64,000 nt of DNA from NCBI GenBank assembly GCA_035048495.1, contig CM068546.1, positions 13,708,435-13,772,434 on the forward strand, given 5' to 3'. Source of the stretch: Euptelea pleiosperma. Taxonomy: Eukaryota > Streptophyta > Magnoliopsida > Ranunculales > Eupteleaceae. The stretch's first letter is position 1. Every line of letters starts with the position of its first letter. The translations under genes were made by a program, and so were the position numbers. The notes below the pieces were generated by a model that saw only the letters and a program-made list of their open reading frames with translations, ran no database searches and was not told where the DNA came from. This document shows positions 14,044 to 25,211 of the stretch, in pieces.

Positions 14044-17000
14044 TTGCTCCATTTTTAGGTCAATGTCTCTAATTTAACTCAGTTCTTGTGTTACATGCCT
14101 AAGTCCATAACTAGTTACTTTTTCACAACTAGACCTCTTTATTTGACTCAATCTCTTTCCATTAGAATTGTTTCAACAGATTTAAAGTGTTGGAACAAGA
14201 TTGGAGACAATCAGAACAAGTTTGCTCCATTCGTGCGTAAATGTCTCTAATTGGACTCAGTTTGTGCGGTACATTCCTAAGCCTATAACTTGTGACTTTT
14301 TCGCAACCGGACCTCGCGATTTGACTCACTCTCTTATTTTACAAATGTTTCAACACACATTTGATGTATTGGAATGAGATTAGGGAGAGTCGAAACTCGT
14401 TCACTCCATTCGTAGTTCAATGTCTCTAATTGGACTCAGTTCTAGTGTTATATGCCTAAGTCCATAACTAGTTACTTTTCCACAACCGGACCTCTTAATT
14501 TGACTCAATCTCTTTCATGACATTTGTTTCAACACATTTGAAGTGTTGGAACAGGATTGGGGTGAGTAGAAACAAGTTTGCCCCATTCGTGCATCAATGT
14601 CTCTAATTGGACTAAGTTTGTGTGTTACATTCATAGGCCTATAACTAGTTAATTTTTCGCAACCAGACCTCGTAATTTGACTCATTCTCTTCTAACACAA
14701 TTGTTTGAACATGATTGATGTGTTGGAATAATATAGGGCAGAGACGAAACTCGTTTGCTCCATTCGGGCGTCAATGTCTCTAATCGGAATCAGTTGTAGT
14801 ATTACATGCCAAAGTCTATAACTAGTTACTTTTTCACAACTGGATCTCTTAATTTGACTCAATCTCTTCCATTAGAATTGTTTCAACACATTTAAAGTGT
14901 TAGAACAAGATTGGGGACAGCCGGAACAAGTTTTCTCCATTCGTGCGTCAGTGTCTCTAATTGGACTCAGTTCTTGTGTTACTTGCCTAAGTCCATAACT
15001 AGTTACTTTTTCACAATCGGACCTCTTAATTTGACTCAATCTCTTCCAAGACAATTGTTTGAACACGTTTGCTGTGTTGGAACAAAATTGGGGAGAGTCG
15101 AAACTCGTTTGCTCCATTTGTGCATCAATGTCTCCAATTGGCTCAGTTCTAGTGTTATATGCCTAAGACCATAACTAGTCACTTTTTCACAACCGGACCT
15201 CTTAATTTGACTCAATCTCTTCCATTACAATTGTTTTAACACATTTAAAGTTTTGGAACAAGATTGGGGGCAGTCAGAACAAGTTTGCTCCATTCGTGCA
15301 CCAATGTCTCTAATTGGACTCAATTTGTGTGTTACATTCCTAAGCCGATAACTAGTTACATTTTCGCAACTAGACCTCGTAGTTTGACTCATTCTCTTCG
15401 AACAAAATTGTTTCAATGTGATCGATATGTCGGAAGGAGATTAGGGAGAGTCGAAACTCGTTCGCTCCATTCGTGCGTCAGTGTCTCTAATTGGACTCAG
15501 TTCTAGTGTTACATGCCTAAGTCCATAACTAGTTACTTTTTCACAATCGGACCTCTTAATTTGACTCAATCTCTTTCAAGACAATTGTTTGAACACGTTT
15601 GCTGTGTTGGAATGAAATTGGGGAGAGTCAAAACTCGTTTGCTCCATTCGTGCGTCAATGTCTCCAATTGGCTCAGTTCTAGTGTTATATGCCTAAGATC
15701 ATAACTAGTTACATTTTCACAACCGGACCTCTTAATTTTACTAAATCTCTTCCATTACAATTGTTTTAACACATTTAAAGTTTTGAAACAAGATTGGGGG
15801 CAGTCAGAACAAGTTTGCTCCATTCGTGCACCAATGTCTCTAATTTGACTCAATTTGTGTGTTACGTTCTTAAGCCGATAACTAGTTACTTTTTCGCAAC
15901 CAGACCTCGTAATTTGACTCATTCTCTTCGAACACAATTGTTTGAACGTGTTCGATATGTTGGATCGAGATTAGGGAGAGTCGGAACTCATTTGCTCCAT
16001 TCTTGCGTCAATGTCTCTAATTTAACTCAGTTCTTGTGTTACATGCCTAAGTCTATAACTAGTTACTTTTTCACAACCGGACCTCTTAATTTGACTCAAT
16101 CTCTTTCCATTTGAATTGTTTCAACACATTTAAAGTGTTGTAACAAGCTTGGGGACAATCAGAACAAGTTTGCTCCATTCGTGCGTAAATGTCTCTAATT
16201 GGACTCAGTTTGTGCGGTACATTCCTAAGCCTATAACTTGTGACTTTTTCGCAACTGGACCTCGCGATTTGACTCACTCTCTTATATTACAATTGTTTCA
16301 ACACACATTTGATGTATTGGAACGAGTTTAGGGAGAGTTGAAACTCGTTCACTCCATTCATGCGTCAATGTCTTTAATTGGACTCAGTTCTAGTGTTATA
16401 TGCCTAAGTCCATAACTAGTTACTTTTTCACAATCGGACCTCTTAATTTGACTCAATCTCTTCCATGACATTTGTTTCAACACATTTGAAGTGTTGGAAC
16501 AGGATTGGGGTGAGTAGGAACAAGTTTGCTCCATTCCTGCATCAATGTCTCTAATTGGACTAAGTTTGTGTGTGACATTCCTAGGCCTATAACTAGTTAC
16601 TTTTTCGCAACCAGACCTCGTAATTTGACTCATTCTCTTCGAACACAATTGTTTGAACGCAATTGATGTGTTGGAATGAGATAGGGGAGAGTCGAAACTC
16701 GTTTGCTCCATTCGAGCGTCAATGTCTCTAATTGGAATCAGTTGTAGTATTACATACCAAAGTCTGTAACTAGTTACTTTTTCACAATCGGATCTCTTAA
16801 TTTGACTCAATCTCTTCCATTAGAATTGTTTCAACACATTTAAATTGTTGGAACAAGATTGGAGACAGCCGGAACAAGTTTTCTCCATTCGTGCGTCAAT
16901 GTCTCTATTTGGACTCAGTTCTAGTGTTACATGCCTAAGTCCATAAATAGTTACTTTTTCACAATCGGACCTCTTAATTTGACTCAATCTCTTCCAAAAC

Positions 17001-19954
17001 AATTGTTTGAACACGTTTGCTGTGTTGGAACAAAATTGGGGAGAGTCGAAACTCGTTTGCTCCATTCGTGCGTCAATATCTCCAATTGGCTCTATTCTAG
17101 TGTTATATGTCTAAGACCATAACTAGTTACTTTTTCACAACCGGACCTCTTAATTTGACTCAATTTCTTCAATTACAATTGCTTTAACACATTTAAAATG
17201 TCGGAACAAGATTGGGGACAGTCAGAACAAGTTTGCTCCATTCGTGCACTAATGTCTCTAATTGGACTCAATTTGTGTGTTATATTCCTAAGCCGATAAC
17301 TAGTTACTTTTTCGCAACCAGACCTCGTAATTTGACTCATTCTCTTCCAACACAATTGTTTCAACGTGTTCGATATGTTGGATCGAGATTAGAGAGAGTC
17401 GGAAGTCATTTGCTCCATTCTTGCATCAATGTCTCTAATTTAACTCAGTTCTTGTGTTACATGCCTAAGTCTATAACTAGTTACTTTTTCACAACCGGAC
17501 CTCTTAATTTGACTCAATCTCTTTCCATTAGAATTGTTTCAACACATTTAAAGTGTTGGAACAAGATTGGGGACAATCAGAACAAGTTTGCTCCACTCGT
17601 GCGTAAATGTCTCTAATTGGACTCAGTTTGTGCGGTACATTCCCAAGCCTATAACTTGTGACTTTTTCGCAACCGGACCTCGCGATTTGACTCACTCTCT
17701 TATATTACAATTGTTTCAACACACATTTGATGTATTGGAACGAGATTAGGGAGAGTCGAAACTCGTTCGCTCCATTCGTGCGTCAATATCTCTAATTGGA
17801 CTCAGTTCTAGTGTTACATGCCTAAGTCCATAACTAGTTACTTTTTCACAATCGGACCTCTTAATTTGACTCAATCTCTTCCAAGACAATTGTTTGAACA
17901 CGTTTGCTGTGTTGGAACGAAATTAGGGAGAGTCGAAACTCGTTTGCTCCATTCGTGCGTCAATGTCTCCAATTGGCTCTGTTCTAGTGTTATATGCCTA
18001 AGACCATAACTAGTTTCTTTTTCACAACCAGACCTCTTAATTTGACTCAATCTCCTCCATTACAATTGTTTTAACACATTTAAAGTGTTGGAAGAAGATT
18101 GGAGACAGTCAGAACAAGTTTGCTCCATTCGTGCACCAATGTCTCTAATTGGACTCAATTTGTGTGTTACATTCTTAAGCCGATAACTAGTTACTTTTTC
18201 GCAACCAGACCTCGTAATTTGACTCATTCTCTTCGAACACAATTGTTTGAACGTGTTCGATATGTTGGATCGAGATTAGGGAGAGTCGGAACTCATTTGC
18301 TCCATTCTTGCGTCAATGTCTCTAATTTAACTCAATTCTTGTGTTACATGCCTAAGTCTATAACTAGTTACTTTTTCACAACCGGACCTCTTAATTTGAC
18401 TCAATCTCTTTCCATTAGAATTGTTTCAATAGATTTAAAGTGTTGGAACAGGATTGGGGACAATCAGAACAAGTTTGCTCCATTCGTACGTAAATGTCTC
18501 TAATTGGACTCAGTTTGTGCGGTACATTCCTAAGCCTATAACTTGTGATTTTTTCGCAACCGGACCTCACGATTTGACTTACTCTGTTATATTACAATTG
18601 TTTTAACACATATTTGATGTAGTGGAACGAGATTAGGGAGAGTCGAAACTCGTTCACTCTATTCGTGCGTCAATGTCTCTAATTGGACTCAGTTCTAGTG
18701 TTATATGCCTAAGTCCATAACTAGTTACATTTTCACAACCGGACCTCTTAATTTGACTCAATCTCTTCCATGACATTTGTTTCAACACATTTGAAGTGTT
18801 GGAACAGGATTGGGGTGAGTAGGAACAAGTTTGCTCCATTCCTGCATCAATGTCTCTAATTGGACTAAGTTTGTGTGTGACATTCCTAGGCCTATAACTA
18901 GTTACTTTTTCGCAACCAGACCTCGTAATTTGACTCATTCTCTTCCAACACAATTGTTTGAACGCAATTGATGTGTTGGAATGAGATAGGGGAGAGTCGA
19001 AACTCGTTTGCTCCATTCGAGCGTCAATGTCTCTAATTGGAATCAGTTGTAGTATTACATACCAAAGTCTGTAACTAGTTACTTTTTCACAACCGGATCT
19101 CTTAATTTGACTCAATCTCTTCCATTAGAATTGTTTCAACACATTTAAAGTGTTGGAACAAGATTGGGGACAACCGGAACAAGTTTTCTCCATTCGTGCG
19201 TAAATGTCTCTAATTGGACTCAGTTCTAGTGTTACATGCCTAAGTCCATAACTAGTTACTTTTTCACAATCGGACCTCTTAATTTGACTCAATCTCTTCC
19301 AAGACAATTGTTTGAACACGTTTGCTGTGTTGGAATGAGATTAGGGAGAGTCAAAACTTGTTCGCTCCATTCATGCGTCAATGTCTCTAATTAGACTCAG
19401 TTCTAGTGTTATATGCCTAAGTCCATAACTAGTTACTTTTTCACAACCGGACCTCTTAATTTGACTCAATCTCTTCCATGATATTTGTTTCAACACATTT
19501 GAAGTGTTGGAACAGGATTGGGGTGAGTAGGAACAAGTTTGCTCCATCCGTGCATCAATGTCTCTAATTGGACTCAGTTTGTGTGTTACATTCCTAGGCC
19601 TATAACTAGTTACTTTTTCACAACCAGACCTCGTAATTTGACTCATTCTCTTCCAACACAATTGTTTGAACACGATTGATGTGTTGGAATGAGATAAGGG
19701 AGAGTCGAAACTCGTTTGCTCCATTCGGGCGTCAATGTCTCTAATTGGACTCAGTTCTAGTGTTACATGCCTAAGTCTATAACTAGTTACTTTTTCACAA
19801 CCGGACCTCTTAATTTGACGCAATCTCTTCCATTACAAAAATTTCAACTCATTTGAGGTGTTGGAACAAGATTGGGGATAGTCGGAACAAGTTTTCTCCA
19901 TTCGTGCGTCAATGTCTCTAATTGGACTCAGTTCTAGTGTTATATGCCTAAGTC
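14044..19954. repeat. Rearranged third higher-order block, truncated on the right
   Basis: Anchor monomers at 14044, 15992, 17410 and 18297 give intervals of 11, 8 and 5 monomers, unlike the first two units. The first part (about 14,040-15,420) matches 6,060-7,440 at an offset of ~7,978 bp (45 monomers). A rare variant AACAAGCTTGGGGACAATC links 7636 and 16144 at ~8,508 bp (48 monomers). A 13-monomer spacing (~2,300 bp) links 16,533 and 18,837 through CCATTCCTGCATCAATG. The block ends within a monomer at the Athila junction. Confidence 0.75.
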
Positions 19955-20322
19955 CTGCCTTCACCATTGCAGCGCCTCTCCATCTATCCTTGCTGCTACC
20001 GCCCCACAATCCTCCATCACACCGGTCACCCCTCCAACCGTTGCAAGTGCTACCTGCACTCGTAACCCCCACAACTGCCACCACTATTGTCGTCATGCCC
20101 TCGAGCTCCACCACGTGGTGCACTGGTCCAACCATTTTCTTCACACTGAAGCAGTCCTTGAATGCACAAGGTAAAAGATCTACTCTTTCCCTCATCATTT
20201 TCTCTCTCTAATTTTATCTCTTTCCTCATCTTGATTTCTTTTCTTATGCTTTTTAGTTTGAGTTTCTTTATTGCTTTTAGTTTGTTCGATTTCAGATTAT
20301 TATTGTAAGGAATTTTTAATGA
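19955..20322 (+). repeat. 5' LTR remnant
   Basis: Aligns to 27117-27485 inside the 3' LTR with about 13 substitutions in ~368 bp by hand count (~3.5%). It starts abruptly at CTGCCTTCACCATTG, joined to satellite ending in CCTAAGTC, and leaves LTR homology at about 20322, where pol-like sequence begins. Both LTR termini are therefore missing, along with the primer binding site. Confidence 0.85.
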
Positions 20323-20338
20323 TTATCCTTCCTTTAGC

Positions 20339-23311
20339 TATTGAAGTCAAACCTCTTCAATCCGTGTGTTCTGTGACACCTACTTCAACTCCATCTGCTC
20401 CAACATTGGAGCTCAATTCACTTCCAACAGATCTTTCCTATGCCTATCTTGGTCCTAAGGAAACCTACCCTGTCATTATTGCTTCCGTTTTATCTGAGAG
20501 TGAACGTAAGAAACTTCTCGAGTTGCTCAAGGAGCACAAATCTGCGATAGGGTGGACCATAGACGATATTCGAGGCATAGATCCCTCGGTGTGCCAACAT
20601 CACATCTATCTCGAGGATGAATCCAAAACCTCTCAAGAACACTAGAGGAGGTTGAACCCCGTCTTGAAGGATGTAGTCCAGGACGAGGTCCTTAAACTGT
20701 TAGATGCGGGTATCATTTACCCCATCTCCGATAGCAAATGGGTGAGTCCTATTCATGTCATCCCTAAAAAGGCAGGATTCACAGTTGTGGAAAATGAGAA
20801 CAAGGAAATGGTCACCCAGCGCCTGAAGAAAGGGTGGAGAGTCTGCATCGATTACCGACGACTCAACACCAATACTAGGAATGACCATTTTCCTTTACCC
20901 TTCATAGACCAGATGTTGGAGAGACTAGCAGGTCACTCCTATTACTGCTTCCTTGATGGTTACTCAGGGTATAATCAAATACCCATCACCCCTAAGGATC
21001 ATGAGAAGATAACTTTCACCTGTCCCTTTGGCACTTTTGCCTACAAGTGCATGCCCTTTGGCCTCTGCAATGCACCCGCAACCTTTCAAAGGTGTATGAT
21101 GAGCATATTCTCTGACATGGTGGAAAAATTCCTCGAAGTCTTTATGGACGACTTCTCAGTTTTTGGGTCATCCTTTGATGACTATCTGAACCATCTAGGG
21201 CTTGTACTTCAACGCTGTCAGGACAAGCGACTTGTCCTCAATTGGGAAAAATGCCACTTCATGGTGAAGAAGGGCATTGTTCTGGGACATGTCATTTCCC
21301 ATCAGGGAATTGAGGTCGACAAAGCTAAAATCGATATCATCTCAACCTTGCCCATTCCTAAGTCCGTACATGACATCCGATCCTTTTTGGGAGACGAAGG
21401 ATTCTATAGGAGATTCATAAAGGACTTCTCTCAAATCGCTCGACCTCTGTCCCATCTTCTGGCTAAAGATAGTCCTTTTGACTTTAATGCTGACTGTGTG
21501 AAGGCATTTGAGCCTCTCAAATCTGAGCTCACTACTACACCCATTATCCATCCCCCGGACTGGACTCTACCTTTTGAAGTAATGTGCGATGCTTCTGACT
21601 ACGCTTTAGGAGCCGTTCTAGGGCAGAGAGTTGACAAAAGGTCACACGTGATCTATTACGCGAGCAAAACTCTTAACTCTGCCCAAATGAATTACTCCAC
21701 CACTGAGAAAGAACTCCTAGCGGTAGTCTTCGCCCTTGATAAATTTCGTCAGTACCTCTTAGCCACTAAGGTGGTCGTGTTCACTGATCATGCAGCCCTT
21801 CGTTATCTCATGTTGAAAAAGGAAACTAAGCCTCGATTAATTCGATGGATTCTCTTACTGTAGCAATTCGACCTCGAGATCAATGATAAGAAAGGAACTG
21901 AGAATGTAGTGGCTGATCACTTGTCTAGACTGACTTTAGAGTCATCCTTCGATACCCAGCCCATCCATGCGACCTTTCCAGATGAACAACTGTTCGCTAT
22001 CTCTGTTCATCCATGGTATGCTGACATTGTCAACTACCTTGTCACCGAAGCAATGCCTTCACACTGGTCAAAACAAGACAAAAGCCAATTCCTAGCAAGA
22101 GTTAAATATTACTCTTGGGATGCCCTTATTTGTATAAATACTGTCCTGACTAGATCATTCGTCTCTGTGTCCCTGAGTCGGACCAACTCAATATCTTGTC
22201 CTCGTGTCATGACCAACCTTGTGGTGGTCATTTCAGCACTAAGAAGACTGTATAAAAAGTATTGCAATGCGGATTCTACTGGCCCACATTATTTAAAGAT
22301 GCCCACATCTACAGCAAAACCTATCCGAATTGCCAGCATCTAGGCCGCACCTCCCAGAGGCACATGATGCCCCTAACTCCCATCCAGGTCGATGAAATAT
22401 TTGACATCTGGGGCATCGACTTCATGGGTCCCTTTCCAGTTTTCTATGGTTTTGAGTACATTCTCCTTGCGGTAGACTATGTCTCCAAATGGATAAAAAC
22501 CATTCCCACCAAGACCAATGACTACAAAGTGGTGGTCAAATTCCTAAAGGAGTTCATCTTTGCCCGGTTCGGTGCCCCTAAGGCCATCATTAGTGATGGG
22601 GGCACCCATTTCTGCAATAGGATATTCGAGAAATTAATGAAAAAGTATGGGGTAACCCACAAGGTTGCCCTAGCTTATCATCCGCAGACTAGTGGTCAAG
22701 TAGAGGTTTCTAATCGTCGGATCAAACAGATCTTGGAGAAGACAGTCAATACCACACGTAAAGACTGGTCTACTCGTCTCACTGATGCTTTATGGGCGTA
22801 CAGAACTGCCTATAAGACACCACTCAATATGTCTCCCTATCGTTTGGTCTTTGGGAAACCCTGTCATCTTCTGGTAGAGATTGAACATCGTGCCTTATGG
22901 GCCGTTAAGAAGCTTAACTTCGACCTAGAAACCACAGGGGAGGAGAGAAAACTTCAAATGAATGAGTTAGAAGAACTCAGAAATGATGCCTACAACTTGT
23001 CCAAGAATTACAAAACAAAGATGAAGTGGATACATGACAAGAGCATCCTCAGGAAAGAGTTCCATCCAGGACAGAAGGTCCTTATTTATAATTCTCGTCT
23101 CCATCTCTTCCCTGGGAAACTGAAATCTAGGTGGACCGGTCCTTATATGGTCACCGCAGTCACACCCTTTGGGGCAATCACTATTGAGGATCCCAAGGAT
23201 CACTCCTCATTCTAGGTAAATGGCCAGCGTCTTATGCAGTTCCATGAACTTGATGTGTCGTTCATTCAGACTTTTGAGATTGATCTTATCGATCCTATCT
23301 ATGTCGACTGA
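20339..23311 (+). pseudogene. Athila-like pol pseudogene: RT, RNase H, integrase
   Basis: Retrotransposon polyprotein remnant lacking gag and protease. The region before the first stop is a linker leading into reverse transcriptase. RT follows (about 20,652-21,300) with [17 protein letters not shown] and the catalytic FMDD box. RNase H (about 21,570-21,840) shows CDAS, TEKELL and TDHAAL acidic positions. Integrase (about 22,170-23,000) shows a damaged zinc-binding region, then [14 protein letters not shown] and QVEVSNRR, giving the D, D and E residues. Nonsense codons lie at 20643, 21861, 22151, 22253 and 23213, and one base appears lost near 22,120, shifting the frame. The final stop is the TGA at 23309. 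It cannot make a full polyprotein. Confidence 0.93.
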
Positions 23312-25198
23312 TGATCCATTCAGTCTCCTGTGCTCCAACTTGGTTGGGGGTGCTTGTCACCCCCGTCATGTCTGGCTGAAGACGTAAAACTTAGCACTTT
23401 CGGAAAGGCAATTCCGATATTCCTAGAGTACATGAGTCTCATGTATTTGTTATTACTGTTATATCTCTGAAAATACAGGTACATTCATTCTTCCGATCAT
23501 CAGGTACCACACACTGTCGAGTTTCTGCCGACTTGGTAACATCCTTCCTGAACCTTTGCATCATCATCACTAATTTTTTATCATTTTATGTCCCGGTCAT
23601 GAGCACCGAGGACGGTGCTGTATTTTGGTTGGGGGTGGGTATTTACCAAAACTCATGTCTTCATTTTGATAAAAAAAAAAAAATTCTTATTTTTGGGGTG
23701 ATTTCCGATGTTCTCCAAAAGTTTTCTAGAATTTCAAAAATGTGTCAAATACCCTAACTTTGATTAACTGAAAACCTCCGTTAAGTCAGTATTGAGGATG
23801 TCAATTTTTGTTTAAAGTTAGCGTTGAGTCAAGTCAAGCGTGACTACAGTAGGTTTGAAAACTCAGAAAAACTCATATTCGGCACAATTGTACACTATCA
23901 ATATCAGAGTCATCCTAAGTTTAGAAATTCTGGAGATCCTATGAGAATAATTGTGGAGACCTAACCCAGTGAGCTTTCGAGCCTTTAATCAATTCAGAGG
24001 GTTATACAACAATTCTGAGTCACAAGATGACTCACTATTCTTCTTGCCCGCAATATTCGTTGAGAGATTTCATTACCCTTTTATTTGATCATAGAACTCG
24101 GAACGACATCAAAATTGGATTACTACAACAGAACCTTCTCTGTATCCAGTCAAGACAGTATACATGATAGTGCAAACCCTAGAAAATAATTTAGGCCATT
24201 TTCTGAACCATTCAGCCTTTTTACTCACCTGAATTATACTTCACTAGAAACCCCTTGAGCCATTCTATAAAAGCCTTTTCTTTGTAAACCCATCAACCTA
24301 AAACCCGGTCCAGCTACGAAGCATGACTGGCTATCTTTATTTTGAGATGGACAAAAGAATAACTGATGTGTGTATACCGTGAAAAGAAAAGTAAAGAAGA
24401 AAAATCAAAAGTGGTTCAAGCTGAAAATAAAATATGGAAAGAAAGTATAAAAAAGAGCTGAAAAGAAATTGAGCAGTCTCAGAAATATCAAGAAAAAGAG
24501 AAAAATAAGAAAAAAGGGAAAAAGAACCAGATAATGGTGCTACATCGCAGAAAAAATACAAGAAAATAGAGATATCCTCTCAAGATCTTTGAAATCCTGT
24601 ATCCCTTTATTTTTCTACACCGGACCTAAGCCTCATTATAACTCAAGAAAGTCCTATTTGATTCTAGGATAGCACGATCATAAAATGTGGAGATTGGAGA
24701 AGGAGAAGCTATAGAGTTTGATCTGACGTTCCTGAGTGAAGTGGTATTCCAATCATGAGATCTTTTTCTGTTAAAGATGTCATTCCTTTAAATAATACAT
24801 ATGTGAGATCTTTGCTTTCATTTATCAACACATCTCCTCACATATAAATTGAGAGAAAAGAAGAAAACCCTTCTTGTGTGATTCTATTCTGAGCGCTAAA
24901 CATGTGAGATTTGAGGTCGAGGCATAAAAACTTAGAGGTGATCTGAAAATCTTTACTGTTGGATGATGAGAATGTTGAGCACACACACACGCAGAGTCTG
25001 ACTATTCTGGGTCATGATTATCAGTCTGTAGTCTTGCCAAAACTTTCCAACTCTTCGCTAGCACGTAACTGTTTTTGCATCCATTCAATGATTTGACGAA
25101 CGATGTTTTCCCTGAGCTAATATGAAAAAGTGTGCAGCATGTGCAGAGCCCTTTTAAGCTCATTTATTTCGCACTAATTGCCAAGGATTGCAATATGC
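23312..25198 (+). other. Non-coding 3' internal region of the Athila element
   Basis: About 1.9 kb between the integrase stop and the polypurine tract, with no convincing ORF. Athila elements often carry an env-like ORF or its relic here; I recognise none. The 11-mer TGGTTGGGGGT occurs at 23341 and 23626 as well as at the true polypurine tract at 25199. There is an A-run near 23672 and a purine-rich stretch at about 24,380-24,560. Confidence 0.7.
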
Positions 25199-25211
25199 TG
25201 GTTGGGGGTTG
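25199..25211 (+). promoter_or_regulatory. Polypurine tract of the Athila element
   Basis: TGGTTGGGGGTTG lies directly before the 3' LTR start TGATATTCGCT at 25212. A purine-rich stretch at this position is where plus-strand DNA synthesis starts in LTR retrotransposons. Confidence 0.75.

Larger units (their letters stand above)
1..19954. repeat. 177-bp tandem satellite array with higher-order structure
   Basis: About 113 head-to-tail copies of a ~177-bp AT-rich monomer. The landmark TTTGCTCCATTCGTGC recurs at about 203, 379, 556, 733, 910, 1088, 1267, 1444, 1621 and 1798, a step of 176-179. Two main variants often alternate: type A has CAGTTCTAGTGTTAYATGCC and CACAACCGGACCTC; type B has CAGTTTGTGTGTTACATTCC and CGCAACCAGACCTC. 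Most monomers share the 10-bp palindrome TAACTAGTTA and an ACAATTGT palindrome. Because 177 is divisible by 3, open frames run across monomers on both strands and repeat down the array; I see no coding signal in them. Monomer length and array form match typical plant centromeric or heterochromatic satellites, but centromere function is inference only. The array reaches the left window edge, so its full size is unknown. Confidence 0.97.

Noticed and set aside
1..19954. Many open frames of 60-160 codons on both strands of the array
   Set aside because: They recur because the 177-bp monomer is a multiple of three and has few stops. All show the same translated satellite motif, with no start context, codon bias or domain.
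1..19954. CENP-B-box-like motif in TTTTTCGCAACCGGACC
   Set aside because: Only TTCG matches the start of the box; the required A and CGGG spacing is absent.
1..19954. CRISPR array or rDNA/5S spacer
   Set aside because: The whole unit repeats with no unique spacers, and no rRNA sequence or pol III 5S signals are visible.
19833..20198. Open frames bridging satellite and LTR
   Set aside because: They straddle the breakpoint and are pyrimidine-rich LTR composition on one side and satellite on the other.
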